Assembly: GCA_944472135.2 (NCBI GenBank)
Contig: OX235265.1
Location: 57,609,112-57,673,111 of the forward strand
Length of the DNA stretch: 64,000 bases
Reading direction: 5' to 3'
DNA from: Trichobilharzia regenti
Taxonomy: Eukaryota; Platyhelminthes; Trematoda; Strigeidida; Schistosomatidae
Each line of letters opens with the position of its first letter. Position 1 is the first letter of the stretch. The translations under genes and the position numbers were made by a program. A model generated the notes under the pieces. It had not been told where the DNA came from and did no database searches. It saw nothing but the letters and a program-made list of their open reading frames with translations. Shown piece by piece: positions 31,961-43,184 of this stretch.

Positions 31961-34638
31961 ACTACCTTACCGAGCAACTTAACGTTATCTTTGAATTTCA
32001 AAGTAAAAGCGGACATCCTGGGGACCTTCTTGGTAAGAAAATCGTTTCCTAGTCGAAAAAATGAATATATCCTAATCTTCACGAAAGCGTTTAGAGGTAT
32101 TCATCCCATCACCTCAAATGACTCACTATTTGCAGTCACTTAAAAAGTAAGAATAAATTTACCGGAGAGGGTATGCTTATGACTTCTAGATATCATAATG
32201 TACCATGAGGGAAAACCTATATCCATAGGGTTATAACAGTTACAAGCGCGATATTAATCCGTAACACGACGACTACGATTATTAATCACAGAAAATCCTA
32301 CTTTGATACCTAATCTTCTAATAGTATTAACAGATGTTTCACCAAGAAAAAGAAAGCCAGTGGTTTCATGAAAATTTATTTAGTTTTCTTAAAGACCATG
32401 GGCATCCGTATTTATAGCCACGGAGAAATCACAAACACCCACAAAATGGGAATTTCATTATTTGAAATGAAACAAGCAATCTGTATTCAGCCAATATTTT
32501 CACCCCGAATAATAATCAGCTCCTCAGCTTTTTGTAGATCACAACCCGAATGTTATTCTCGCTAATTAAAGTCTTACCTTTAACTGGGATAGTTCGTACA
32601 CTCAACAGATCATCATGTTATCCGCTTTTGAAGTGGTTTTGCAACACATTGAATGGCCGTTAACAATGGCTTTGCTACAGGCGGTCTTAGTTCATGTATT
32701 TGGATCTAGTACATTTGGCATTAATAAGGATAGGTAACACTTACCATTCAGGGGTTTCTCATTGCTTTCAAGTTTCCTTCAGTTCCAAAACTACATACAG
32801 GCACAACACATTCATACTTCTCATGTGACTCAACCTTGTTTGATATAGATTCTCTGACAATATATCTGATTCTTTAACTGATAATATACACTGATGGTAT
32901 ACTCAGCTTCTCGAAGAGCTTCAAAGCTTTCTCAACTTCAAACCGCGTTCTGGAATCTCCAGGTTTAGTATGCTCTTCATAAACCTTGCCAATATCAAAC
33001 CTGATCGTATTCTCCTCACCAGATTGACTCGCAGATTGCTGCAAGCTGTAAACATGCATGTGAAAGACATTGCTTTTTCCAGATTTCTACATACCAATTA
33101 ATCAGTTGAGCAAGAAACAATAACGGCAACCAGCAAATGGACTAAAAACATCGGCTTTTGTCAGCTTAACACGTTCACGTGCATATTTTCCTAAACTTCC
33201 ACGCAGAATTACTTCATTAGTAGCTGAAAAATGACTAAAACATTCCAACTAGGCATGAAAAAAATGTGTGAAACAATTGTAATGGAATGAATGCACTGCC
33301 CTGGTGGTAAAAACTTCCTAAACATACGAAATTAGTAATTTTAACAGCAACGGTAGCAAAAATGAGGTGAAACACAACATTTGTGAACAATGCGCATCAA
33401 GATAAGTTGTGAATAAATGCAGGATAAACGGGAAAACCGATGTGTAAACGAACGGCTACGGAAATGCAATCCAACATAGCCGACTAATATGGACGAAAAT
33501 GACCTTTGAGCGTCTCACTCCGTCATTGACCTTGAGCATGCTGGATAATTTCAGTCCTCAGTCAGTGCTTGGTAGCTTACCTCTTTGTGATGGTACATAA
33601 TTAGCTCACCACTTTTGTAAACATTTGTGCTCAACTATTCGCACTGCCCTTAATTCCTGATTTAGGCATGGATTTGTAAATAGTTATCAACCTGACTTCA
33701 TTCCACTGTGTTCTTTCTGACAAAACTAAATTCACTGGGAGTCGCCACCCATTTCGTCAAAAAATATCAAATCCCAAGAGAGATTAAATCAAAAAGTTGA
33801 AAAGAATCCAGTTAGAGTTTTTAGTCAATATTTATTAATAATAAATGAAATAACTTCCATTAGAAGTTTGACAGAATCTTATAATATGTATGAAAATATT
33901 TGGATAAAGTTACGTAACGCGGATAACCATGCATGCATACTATTTATCGAATAATTTGAGTAGTTGAACACTACTAACATCGATGAGCAATCTTTTAAAG
34001 CCGGACCGAAGTGGTGTAGACACTTGATGGCCATGTGGAGTACGTAACAATGTGATTGTTCACATTTTGGTTATCTGTAGAAATGAGAGATATTGTACAT
34101 AATTTTTGTTTAAATCGCTTCTTGTTGAAATATACATAACTTCCGTGTACAATTGAAAAATACACTCTGCTGTTGGAGACTTCGTCTTCTCCCGGGTTAT
34201 TTCTGCCTACTTGCTCAACTCACACCGTGTTGTATACTTCGGGTTTATTGTAGGAGTCTACTACTCTCAACCGAAGACATTTCTACAACCGGAAGACAGC
34301 AGACGCAACCCAAACAATTAACGTACCCGTGGATTATATAAATAATTTGTAGCAAAGGACTTAGACTTTATACCCAAGTAATCCTTTTTGTTGATATAAC
34401 TCGTCAATGCATTTTTGGTAATATATTGTTATTTAACACTCTATTGACTTGGATTATTATTCTTATATTTGTAATGTTAGTGAACTCTAGTATAAGTCCG
34501 CTACAGCCATTTAGCTCACCTGGGACTGAGTCACACTAGGCACACAGCAAACAAGCTCGGCACCCTAATGACCTAAATGGTTGTCTCATGTTTCCATTAC
34601 TTCAATCTGGTTAGCAAGGACTACTGGGGGATGTAAGT
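31961..34638. other. Stretch without a recognised gene
   Basis: Bases 31961-32080 may be the last remnant of the RT relic. Otherwise no gene, RNA or repeat of known type is seen up to the Gypsy-derived element. Confidence 0.45.
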
Positions 34639-34643
34639 GATGT

Positions 34644-34837
34644 TGTAGTAATTTATTGTAATCGTAGTATTAGTATTTCGAGATGACCGAATTACAAGAA
34701 TCCAAACAAAACACAGAGAGGGCGGAATTCAGGAATTTGTATTTAGCGGAATTATTATGCCATTCATATATGAAACATATTAACAGTCAACAGTAAGTAT
34801 TTAAACAATACAGAGATAGAAATTGTCAATCACCACA
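34644..34837 (-). repeat. 3' LTR of the compact Gypsy element
   Basis: This 194-bp LTR matches 36279-36472. The stop codon of the internal frame falls just inside it, a common arrangement for Gypsy elements. Confidence 0.92.
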
Positions 34838-36265
34838 TCCGCCACACCTCGAATATCTCCTTGCGTATTTATAACGATGTCTCGGTTTGCTTGCAAGTAG
34901 CTTCGACCTAACTGATTCTGTGATATTATTTTCATCAGTATTATCTGCACCTATTTCTGAATTATCTACAAAATCAGGATTATTAGCGGAATCATTAAAA
35001 TAATAATTTGAACGACCTACTTCATTTATTGTCACTTTGTTCAGGTGTCTGTTATGAACTGAGTGATATTTGATGTCTAATATCTTCACCACTCGATTTC
35101 CCATTTTTTGTAGTATAATTCCAACAGAAGGTCTATAGTCTTTCCCTTTGTAATAATGTACACTAGAAGTCGTGGACATCAGATGCTTTTTGAGAATTCG
35201 AGATTTGAAAAGTTTTGCAGGACTTTCACGGGTACTTGTATGCTCTGCATTCAACAGACGCAGTCTATGCATATGCAACAATTCCTCCATTTTAATCAGT
35301 TGCTCTCTCATCTCATTCAGGTTTTTTCGTGTTTTCGACAGTTCACATTGTAACTCGGCTGCCACATTTTTGAAAACAGTTGACACTTGAGTTGCCGAAC
35401 TTGTAGTGGAGGTTTTCATTGGATTAGCTTGAGTATTTTGAAAGGTTGAAAGACACATTGACACCATTTTACTAGACAGATTGGGAGAATTACAAGAATG
35501 TTGAGCAACATAAGTATTCGAACTTCTGCAAACAGTCTTGATGTGTCCAACTTTACCACATTTATGGCTCTTAGCACTCCGAAAACGGCAAGTGCTTCCT
35601 AGATGTAACTTTCCACAGGATAAACACGGTTTAATGTTTTTGATCTCTCCCTGCATTCTATTACCTGGGGACGACAATTTGGATTGCTTTCCATGACCAC
35701 TTGTACTTTCGACTTTAGAAAGCAAAACATCAGATACTGACGTAGTGGGAGCAGAGTAGTCATTATTGACATCTTCATATGTAATACATAAATCTTTAGC
35801 AGTTTGAAAGGTACAAGAAGGAATCTGAATTAACTCTTTCTCTAACTTAGGAATATTGATTCCAGCAATTAGACGATCACGTAGTTGAGTAGTCAGCTGA
35901 TCTCCAAAATTACACTTTGAAGCTTGTATTTGGAGTTGTAGTATAAAGTCTCTAATCCTCTGATTGGGAGCACGAACCAGTTTATGGAATTGAGCCCTCT
36001 CTCTGATCTCAAATGTAGTTACATGAAAGTGATTTATCAGAAGTTCACGAATCTTGACATATGACAGAGAAATAGGTTTATCTGGAAATGACAGAGTCTT
36101 TACTAGGCTATACGCATCTAGCCCAATAGCAGTGATGAAATGTGCTGGTATTTTGTCATCCCGAACATTCTTTGAAATGCACCACGCATCGAAGCATTCC
36201 AAATAATCAGCAATTTCCCGCGGAGACCCATTAATAGGAAATTTTCCCAGGTTATTTAGTTCCAT
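34826..36265 (-). CDS. Gag fused to the C-terminal tail of integrase
   Basis: A single open frame of 479 codons starts at the ATG 14 nt inside the LTR. Residues 1-200 are a Gypsy Gag (DYLECFDAWC, HFITAIG and FHKLVRAPNQRIRDF regions). Around 212-245 is a zinc-binding cluster CLSCGKLHLGSTC plus HKCGKVGHIKTVC; a Ser stands where the second knuckle's first Cys would be expected. A predicted coiled-coil stretch with ELSKTRKNLNEMREQL follows (about 310-345). From about 355 it switches to the end of a Gypsy integrase: ESPAKLFKSRILKK, YYKGKDYRPSVG, MGNRVVKILD and HNRHLNKV. Protease, RT, RNase H and the integrase core are missing, yet the join keeps the frame. It is most like CsRn1/Boudicca-type elements of flukes, from motif style. 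Confidence 0.85.
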   Translation of the reverse strand: MELNNLGKFPINGSPREIADYLECFDAWCISKNVRDDKIPAHFITAIGLDAYSLVKTLSFPDKPISLSYVKIRELLINHFHVTTFEIRERAQFHKLVRAPNQRIRDFILQLQIQASKCNFGDQLTTQLRDRLIAGINIPKLEKELIQIPSCTFQTAKDLCITYEDVNNDYSAPTTSVSDVLLSKVESTSGHGKQSKLSSPGNRMQGEIKNIKPCLSCGKLHLGSTCRFRSAKSHKCGKVGHIKTVCRSSNTYVAQHSCNSPNLSSKMVSMCLSTFQNTQANPMKTSTTSSATQVSTVFKNVAAELQCELSKTRKNLNEMREQLIKMEELLHMHRLRLLNAEHTSTRESPAKLFKSRILKKHLMSTTSSVHYYKGKDYRPSVGIILQKMGNRVVKILDIKYHSVHNRHLNKVTINEVGRSNYYFNDSANNPDFVDNSEIGADNTDENNITESVRSKLLASKPRHRYKYARRYSRCGGCGD

Positions 36266-36278
36266 CGCGACGCCAATT

Positions 36279-36472
36279 TGTAGTAATTTATTGTAATCGT
36301 AGTATTAGTATTTCGAGATGACCGAATTACAAGAATCCAAACAAAACACAGAGAGGGCGGAATTCAGGAATTTGTATTTAGCGGAATTATTATGCCATTC
36401 ATATATGAAACATATTAACAGTCAACAGTAAGTATTTAAACAATACAGAGATAGAAATTGTCAATCACCACA
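36279..36472 (-). repeat. 5' LTR of the compact Gypsy element
   Basis: This is the first LTR on the element's strand. It is followed by AATTGGCGTCGCGATGG, where the primer-binding site should lie and which overlaps the start codon region. Confidence 0.92.
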
Positions 36473-36477
36473 GATGT

Positions 36478-37012
36478 CCAACTACTCATTTCACTCAGTC
36501 AGTAATATGTGCTGTTATGAATAAATGCTTTTTCGCTATTAATTCAAGTGGTTTGTGAGAAATTATTTGGCTTCCAGATCGTCTTGTGGCTGACTGACCT
36601 TGGTCACAGATGCGCTGTGCAACCTGGTGCCTTGGAGCACTGTTTGGTACAGGCCTACTCTGCAATGAAGATTCTTAAGAAGAACATGCGTTTGACAACT
36701 TTTGCTGAGCGTACACCAAGTTAGTCAGTGATAAAAATTGTTTTCCAGTTAAATAACTCCACATGAACCACCAAATTACATTACTAACCCAGAATTGGCT
36801 AAAGAAAAGCTACAAGAAACATCATGTAGAAATCATAGTAGGAAGCTGTGATATTTTGAGTCAGCGATGTTGAACAGGAAGAGGGTTATAGACTAATAAA
36901 ATTAAATAATGATAGTAACGCTGATTGCATGATGACGTTAACTGAAAATTGCAAACTTTACGATACAAACCCGATCATACACTTTTGTAAAACCGAATGG
37001 CTGTTGGTCATG
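36478..37012. other. Spacer without a recognised gene
   Basis: No coding or repeat signal beyond AT-rich sequence. Confidence 0.4.
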
Positions 37013-37224
37013 CAATGATGAAACATCTGATGTATATATTGAAAATCAGGTGAACATATTAAATTCCTCCAGAATAATAAACGAAAAAGCAAGCATAAGT
37101 TTCCTGAAGTTGATGGAGGCCACCTCTATCAAACGATTAATACCTAACTTATTCATTCATAAAGAGGCTGTAGGGAGACTTTCTTTACTTTGTAAGTAGT
37201 CTCTTAGCCTTAATTCATCATGTA
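37013..37224. repeat. Direct repeat block A, copy 1
   Basis: It is about 95% identical to 38922-39127, including a long unbroken stretch from GTGAACATATTAAATTCCTC through CATAAAGAGGCTGTAG. The partner block B follows 0.8 kb later here but immediately in the second copy. Confidence 0.85.
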
Positions 37225-38037
37225 ATCTTTCATTAGGTATGAATGATGATTTCCTTTCACCCTTAATTACACCGTAATTTATTAAAAGTCATGCTTCAAA
37301 TATCTGATTTCTACCTATGTAAGCTGAACTCATAACATAATTTTCACATTTCATTTGTTTACTAACAATTCTCACTGTCCCACTTAATCTTACAATTTAT
37401 GTACCTCAACTTCTTGTTGCCACCCTTCCTTCCACTTTTGCTTTTATTCGAGAAAACTTGATAGCATTGCACATATGAATACAGTAGTATTTGAATATAT
37501 TTTACTAACATAACATTTCTGTTCATGTATCATAATCACACTTAATCATGGTTTACTGTCTCTGTATTGTATTTTCAATGGTCTAAAGCATGTTAAGATT
37601 GTAATAAGACTGTCAACGTTTATTATTTAGGTCCTAATCATTTGACAAGAGATGCACTGATGAAATAAAATGGATCCCATTAATTATGCTCTATATATTA
37701 CTATTATTTCTTCGTTAAAACTTCGTTTCACAAATTCCTACTTCGTAATTCACTAATCTTTGTATAAGGCATGAAAAACTAGACGGCAAAGTTTGTCTCT
37801 CCGTAAGATAACTATTCCTTCAGTGATCAACTTATTTACAACGGAGAACAAGTGGTAAATTAGATCGTCCATTGGTAAAGTCTTTGATTGAATGAAATTC
37901 CATAGTCATATGAGACACTGTTTCCACTGAGATGGTAAATATGCCCACTTGATGAGTGTCAGTAAGAATGAAACTCAAGTGAAAATGGAAACAAGAGTAT
38001 TCTGTGATGCATGGCAATGTAACTTGTACATTCTTTG

Positions 38038-38105
38038 ATAATGCTGTAATAGACATTCATATGATGACACACCCAAATATCATGCTAAATCAACTAAAAT
38101 ACAGT
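38038..38105. repeat. Direct repeat block B, copy 1
   Basis: It matches 39130-39200 with small differences, around ATTCATATGATGACAC and ATCATGCTAAATCAAC. Confidence 0.75.
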
Positions 38106-38339
38106 ATTTTAACTGATTAAAAATGCGCATTAAAATTTTCAGAAGAATAGACACTGAACAAAGAATACTCTTTTCGATAACTTCATCATCAGCCTCCACT
38201 GTTATATATATATTATAGTGAATGAATTAGTGTTATGAACAACATTAATGTTTAAATAACATCGAATCAATAATTTCAAAAGATTACAGTTCAATAGCAT
38301 CAACATAACAATAAACTGAATGTCAGAAAAATTAGGAAA

Positions 38340-38924
38340 GATAATATTACAAATTCATGAATTTGTAGTCTCTAATGTAGGCCAGGACAGTAGTAGTGGC
38401 TGGACTTGCTTCTTTTGCACACAAGGCACCGGTTGTTTCAAGTGAATTGTGATAGCCTCTGCTGTTTAGACCATGCAGTACCTCAATGTTTTTGGCAATT
38501 TATTTCGCATAGGGTAGATGATAGAGAAGGATTCTTCAACGCTGGCTTTTTGGCCGGTTGGGACCAGATGGTCTAATATCGAACTGTTGATGGTTTTCAC
38601 TACACCTTTACTGAGTCATACTGGGAGATGTTCTCGAGCACGAAAATTCCGGTTCCTAGAGCAACGGCAGATATAACTCGCTCCACAAGCGCAGTTGAAT
38701 TGACAGATACAATTTCAAGTGGCTAGTCTAGGTACTTCATCTTTCAGTCGAGGAATCACCATCGATCGTGTAGAGAATAAGACGTGTGGTTCGCTAGCAT
38801 TAAAAGTCCTTTGAACTAATTTTCTTAATTTCTTCGTAATTATTTCACCTGGTATATCGCCCTTGAATTGCAGTCGTACATAAAGAGGCTTCTTGTTTAT
38901 TTTATTATTATTTGAGCAATGCAA
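38340..38924 (-). pseudogene. Penelope-like element fragment (linker and GIY-YIG endonuclease)
   Basis: Minus-strand reading gives KKPLYVRLQFKGD, TRSMVIPRLKDEVP, then after a frame break IYQFNCACGASYICR, an REHLPV block and a C-terminal signature of AEAITIH followed by CVQKKQVQPLLLSW. Gly of the YIG motif is replaced by Cys, and stops interrupt the frame. The same C-terminal signature is seen at 41078-41455 and 49850-50310, so these are one lineage. The 5' end coincides with the start of repeat block A copy 2. Confidence 0.75.
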
Positions 38925-39127
38925 TCATGAGACATCTGATATATATTGAACATTAGGTGAACATATTAAATTCCTCCAGAATAATAAACGAAAAAGCAAG
39001 CATAAGTTTCCTGAAGTTGATGGAGGCCACCTCTATCAAACGATTAATACCTAACTTATTCATTCATAAAGAGGCTGTAGTGAGACTTTCTTTACTTTGT
39101 AAGTAGTCTCTTAGCCTTATTTCATCG
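38922..39127. repeat. Direct repeat block A, copy 2
   Basis: Second copy of the block at 37013-37224, starting right at the edge of the Penelope fragment. Confidence 0.85.
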
Positions 39128-39200
39128 TGCAATGATGCTGTAATACAGATTCATATGATGACACTCACATATCATGCTAAATCAACACAAATACAGTATG
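39128..39200. repeat. Direct repeat block B, copy 2
   Basis: Second copy of 38038-38105, here directly attached to block A. Confidence 0.75.
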
Positions 39201-39482
39201 CAAGAAAACAAACATACTGCCAAGGTGTCATCTGATACATAGACAACTAAAATAATGTAATAACAGGTGAGTGTAGATAACTGGCTTTACAACAAAACAA
39301 AAAGTAATAAACAAAAACAGAAATTTAGATCTGTTTAGATGACAACACGGTCAAGGTTAAGGCAGTGATATACAATAAATGAGCCACAAAATATCTATTT
39401 CAGTGACTGTGAAATATGAGTAGCTTATGCATATAGATAAATATAGATATAAATAAATATAAATATAAGTAAATATATATAA

Positions 39483-39518
<36 letters not shown>
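39483..39518. repeat. (TA)n microsatellite
   Basis: About 18 uninterrupted TA units, preceded by an AAATATAAAT-type degenerate stretch from 39430. Confidence 0.9.
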
Positions 39519-39521
<3 letters not shown>

Positions 39522-40339
39522 GAGAGTGAGAACGTAACATTTCTATTGACTGATAGTATAACTATTTCATAATGATGGTAGCCAATTGGATTACAGGCTA
39601 ACTAATGATTATGTTGGAGAGACCCAATACACATAAATAGATACTTGTATATGTGTATACTGTCGGTCGATTATGCAAATACTGAACAGTGATAGTTTAA
39701 TTTTATTCTGAGAAATGATTTACAGATGGACAAGTTTACTTTTTGTGAGTTTCTTTTGTCATGAGAATTTTTAAACCTGAACTGGCAATTCTTTGTCATG
39801 TTAATGTATATCTTATCCTTTTTATACATCATTCATTATTATTATTTCTCATACTATCAATTATGTTGACCGGTGGTAGTTAGTAGTGGAATTCGAAAAG
39901 TTTGTTTCATATCATTTGGGGCTCGTCAGCTGAATGCACCTGCACATTCTCTGCGAGTGACTGTGTTCCCACTGATAATTAAAACCTAACACAAATATTG
40001 ATTCAATTGCCGAAACGTTATCCACTAGGCCACGAGAAGCACATCTTATGGGAAGGGTATCATTTGTTATTTGTCGCAGGTATTTTGGATTTCTTGTTGT
40101 CGAAATATCTGTAATATTACGCTGACATGTCAACAGGGACCAACATATTTCGGCCCAATATAACGAATCAATGGACAATGTAAGATAGCAATTTCAAAAA
40201 ATATACTTCGTAATACCTACCAGATGATAGTCAGTATGGATAGATAACACACACATTGATTATACTTTTATCGACCAGCTTCAATTTGCAAAAACTAAAT
40301 TTAGTAAAAGAACATTGTGATGCACCATAGTTTACTCCT

Positions 40340-40379
40340 ACTCTCTCTCTCTCGCTCTCTCTTTCTATATATATATATA
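40340..40379. repeat. (CT)n(TA)n microsatellite
   Basis: About 25 bp of CT repeats with one CG interruption, running into TA repeats. Confidence 0.85.
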
Positions 40380-40837
40380 CAAACAAATCAAAGCACTCAT
40401 GTAACTTTCCTTCTTCGTTTTTATTAATGTATTATTTCTCATTTCGACTATATAGAATCTGGTCTTAAAGATTTCAATGAGTAATTGCATTAGAGAATAC
40501 TGTGAATCAATAATGAGCCTGCATAACAACTAAAATAGCATTTAGTGATAGTAATTTTATGAATATAAAACTGTGTTATAAAAAACAACCAAGATTTAAA
40601 TAGCACACTGATTGTATCCGGATTCGCCCACATGCATGATGCAACATAGATTCTAAGGAGAAAGTACGTCTCTTCGAGACCAACAAACCTTAGTTACATC
40701 GTTACATAGTGAGTGTCATTAAAAATAAATAACTGTGTAAATATTGATTGATATCCATTAAAATAAATAAAAATGAAATGAATAAATAACAAATAAAATA
40801 GAATGAATAATGAATATGTAAACTCAATGATCCCCAA

Positions 40838-40905
40838 CAGGGGGATTGAAACCACGACCTGCAAGTTACAATGGGAGCACGTTACTATTCAGTCAGCGGA
40901 TTACA
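40838..40905 (-). repeat. tRNA-like SINE head, decayed
   Basis: On the minus strand the B-box-like GGTTTCAATCCC follows a GTAACGTGCTCCC stretch at tRNA-like spacing, with GCAGGTCGTGG between. It lies about 60 bp left of a hammerhead-like segment that reads on the other strand. Confidence 0.5.
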
Positions 40906-40963
40906 ATACATTGGCGATTAGATGTCAACTTATACCTATCCTGGGCTCTGTTTTCGATAAATA

Positions 40964-41012
40964 GTCCGTGCTAAGGAATCCCATACCAGGATGAAACAGC
41001 TGTCCAGTAGCC
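40964..41012 (+). ncRNA. Smalpha-like hammerhead ribozyme relic
   Basis: The order is stem I side, a CTAAGGA core (hammerhead consensus CTGANGA; one conserved G changed), stem II TCC/GGA, intact GAAA, a short stem III, the GTC cleavage triplet and a stem I return. The stem-II loop CATACCA resembles that of the schistosome Smalpha hammerhead as I recall it. The core change makes self-cleavage unlikely. Confidence 0.5.
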
Positions 41013-41074
41013 ACTTGTTTCCATTATTTCGTCAAGCGACGTTGTTCCAGTTTGAAAGTCACCTTCATATAGTA

Positions 41075-41455
41075 TACTAATTGAGATTTAGACTAAGCAA
41101 TTATATCACATCCCATACAATTTACCAATTTTCGTGTGTGTGTGGACATACATACATAGGGAGGAGTAATCGCGCTTTGCACGTGAGGGTGGGAGAGCAT
41201 ATCCCAAAATGGTTAGAAAAACAGATGAATTGTGACAAGCTAATAGATGCAGGTGGCAGACTACCAAATTCGTCTATAGCTAAACATCTAATCGAGATGA
41301 ACCATAAGATTGATGTTAACTCAGCCTTTAAGGTCATCTATAAAAACGGTCAAGGGCGTTTATTGAAATACGCTGAGGCTATAGCTATTCATAGACTTAA
41401 GCCCCCCTTGTGTATTCAAAAACAGTTTGTCATTACTCTTAACCTACCTTGGTAA
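41075..41455 (+). pseudogene. Penelope-like GIY-YIG endonuclease fragment, open
   Basis: The frame contains IYQFSCVCGHTYIGRSNRAL, with the YIG motif and the following Arg, GEHIPKWL, SSIAKHLIEMNHKID, a YAEAIAIHRLKP block and the terminal LCIQKQFVITLNLPW signature. The frame is intact from about 41081 but only the endonuclease end of the element survives. Confidence 0.8.
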
Positions 41456-41669
41456 TCCTTATTTGATTGGATTACCAAACGTTTGTGTTAATTATTCTTA
41501 ATTCCGTTTTCTCTCACTTTGTGTAATTTAACCTTTCTATATACATTGACTTGACAAGTAAATGTGTGATCAGATTGTTCGAAATGTATAGCGCTAATAC
41601 ATCACATTTTTCAGACAGTCTCCGTCTTCTAATAACGCTATCAAAATTTATAAAAGGGACTAATTGTTT

Positions 41670-42031
41670 TAAAGCAATAAGAAGATGTTATTTGTGTTTG
41701 AGGTCTGCGTTGTTTGTGGGTGCATAGCATTGTATAATTGACACTTTCCTTCCTTTGGAGTTGAATCTGGCGGTCATTGTCCTGAGCAAGATCGCCTCCT
41801 ATTGCATCATGGCCTTTGTTGCTGTTGGTGACATCATGATAGCCACGCCTTCGTTGTGCGTGTGGTTATCTTCTCGGTGACCGGAAAAGGTCCCTGACTC
41901 ATCCGTTGACACTTTGGTGAGTCCATTCCCGTTCCATCTGCTTTCACATATCCCCAGTACTTGAATTTTGTATCGCTTCATTTCGTTTGCGATCTGGGCA
42001 GCTTTGCCAATCTCGTACATAGTGCGGAGGA
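41670..42031 (-). pseudogene. RTE/SR2-like endonuclease, N-terminal part, inverted
   Basis: Minus-strand reading gives RTMYEIGKAAQIANEMKRY, QVLGICESRWNG, a HNEGVAIMMS block, then after a frame change KGRKVSIIQCYAPTN. These are the first blocks of an RTE-clade apurinic endonuclease. It meets the plus-strand RT fragment head to head at about 42031. Confidence 0.8.
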
Positions 42032-42665
42032 ACATGAAAGAAACAACCTCTTTTACCTACCTGGGAAGCATCGTTTCAACTACAGGCGGAACAGACGAGG
42101 ATATTAAAGCCAGAATCGGAAAAGCAAGACAAGCTTTCATTACTCTTAAGTCTGTGTGGAGGTCAACAGCACTCACCATCAAAAATAAGATCCGGATTTT
42201 CAACTTTAATGTGAAGTCAGTGCTACTATACAGATCAGAGACTTGGCGCGTCATAAAGAGCATATCATACAAACTCCAGACCTTAATTAACAGTTGTCTT
42301 CACTCAATACTCAAGATCAGATGGCCGGCCAGAAAAGATCAGCAACAGGGATCTCTGGGAGCGAACCAACCAGGAACCGATTGTGAAACAAATAGGTAGG
42401 AAGAAATGGAGATGGATTGGCCATACGCTGAGGAAACCATCTAGTGAGTGACATCACTAGACAAGCCATAGCTCGAGGGGAACCCGAAAGGCAAGCGGCG
42501 AGTTGGTCGTCAGTGCGAGGGTGGCTTGGAGGAGGTCACGTGAAGAGGAGAGGAAAGCATGTGGGCAGACTTACAGCGGATTGAGAAAGTAGGCAGAAAA
42601 CCGAAGGCAATGGAGACGCGCAGTTGAAGCCCTATGTTCCTCTAGGAATTAAAGGATATAATAAT
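42032..42665 (+). pseudogene. RTE/SR2-like RT C-terminal fragment and 3' end
   Basis: Plus-strand reading shows TSFTYLGSIVST, IKARIGKARQAF, KSVWRS, VKSVLLYRSETW, and sequence running to CGCAGTTGAAGCCCTATG, then GGAATTAAAGGATATAATAATA, a typical RTE end with a short TAA-rich tail. The catalytic part of RT is missing. Confidence 0.8.
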
Positions 42666-43148
42666 AATATATAACAATTTGTGTTTGAGTTTCTCCGAAC
42701 AGCACCCTCTGATTATACGGTGAAGGATAACGCCCGAGATCACCAGATAATAAAACAACCACTTAGTTTAAAACAATTAGTTCCTTTTGTGAATTTAGAC
42801 AAAGAAATAAGACAAATTACCTCTTCATATCGTTTTGTCTAACAACTAAGTTGTAATCTAACAGTTTGTCATTTCCAGCTTGTGGTGATCTGTTATTCGT
42901 CATGAATTATAGCCGTGATGACATTTTGATGATATTCAAATTGAGATTTAAACATGGCGTTGATTTAACAATTATACAACTAAATTTTTTTTTTGACTGG
43001 CTAAATGAAATCTAAACTATACTAGTATTAGTTTCCATGATCTCTGATCAAGATCTGACGGGATATTTCCAGTATAATTGGGCGCCCAGTCAAAAGTAGA
43101 CATTTATGTTAATAAGTTCCAGTTTCAATGAGATTTACTGATATGTAT

Positions 43149-43184
<36 letters not shown>

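Larger units (their letters stand above)
34644..36472 (-). mobile_element. Compact Gypsy-type LTR element with target duplication
   Basis: Two direct repeats of 194 bp (34644-34837 and 36279-36472) appear identical. They begin TGTGGTGATTG and end ATTACTACA on the element's strand. GATGT flanks both sides (34639-34643 and 36473-36477), a 5-bp target duplication. The internal region is only about 1.44 kb and holds one frame. The identical LTRs suggest recent integration or recent gene conversion. Confidence 0.92.
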
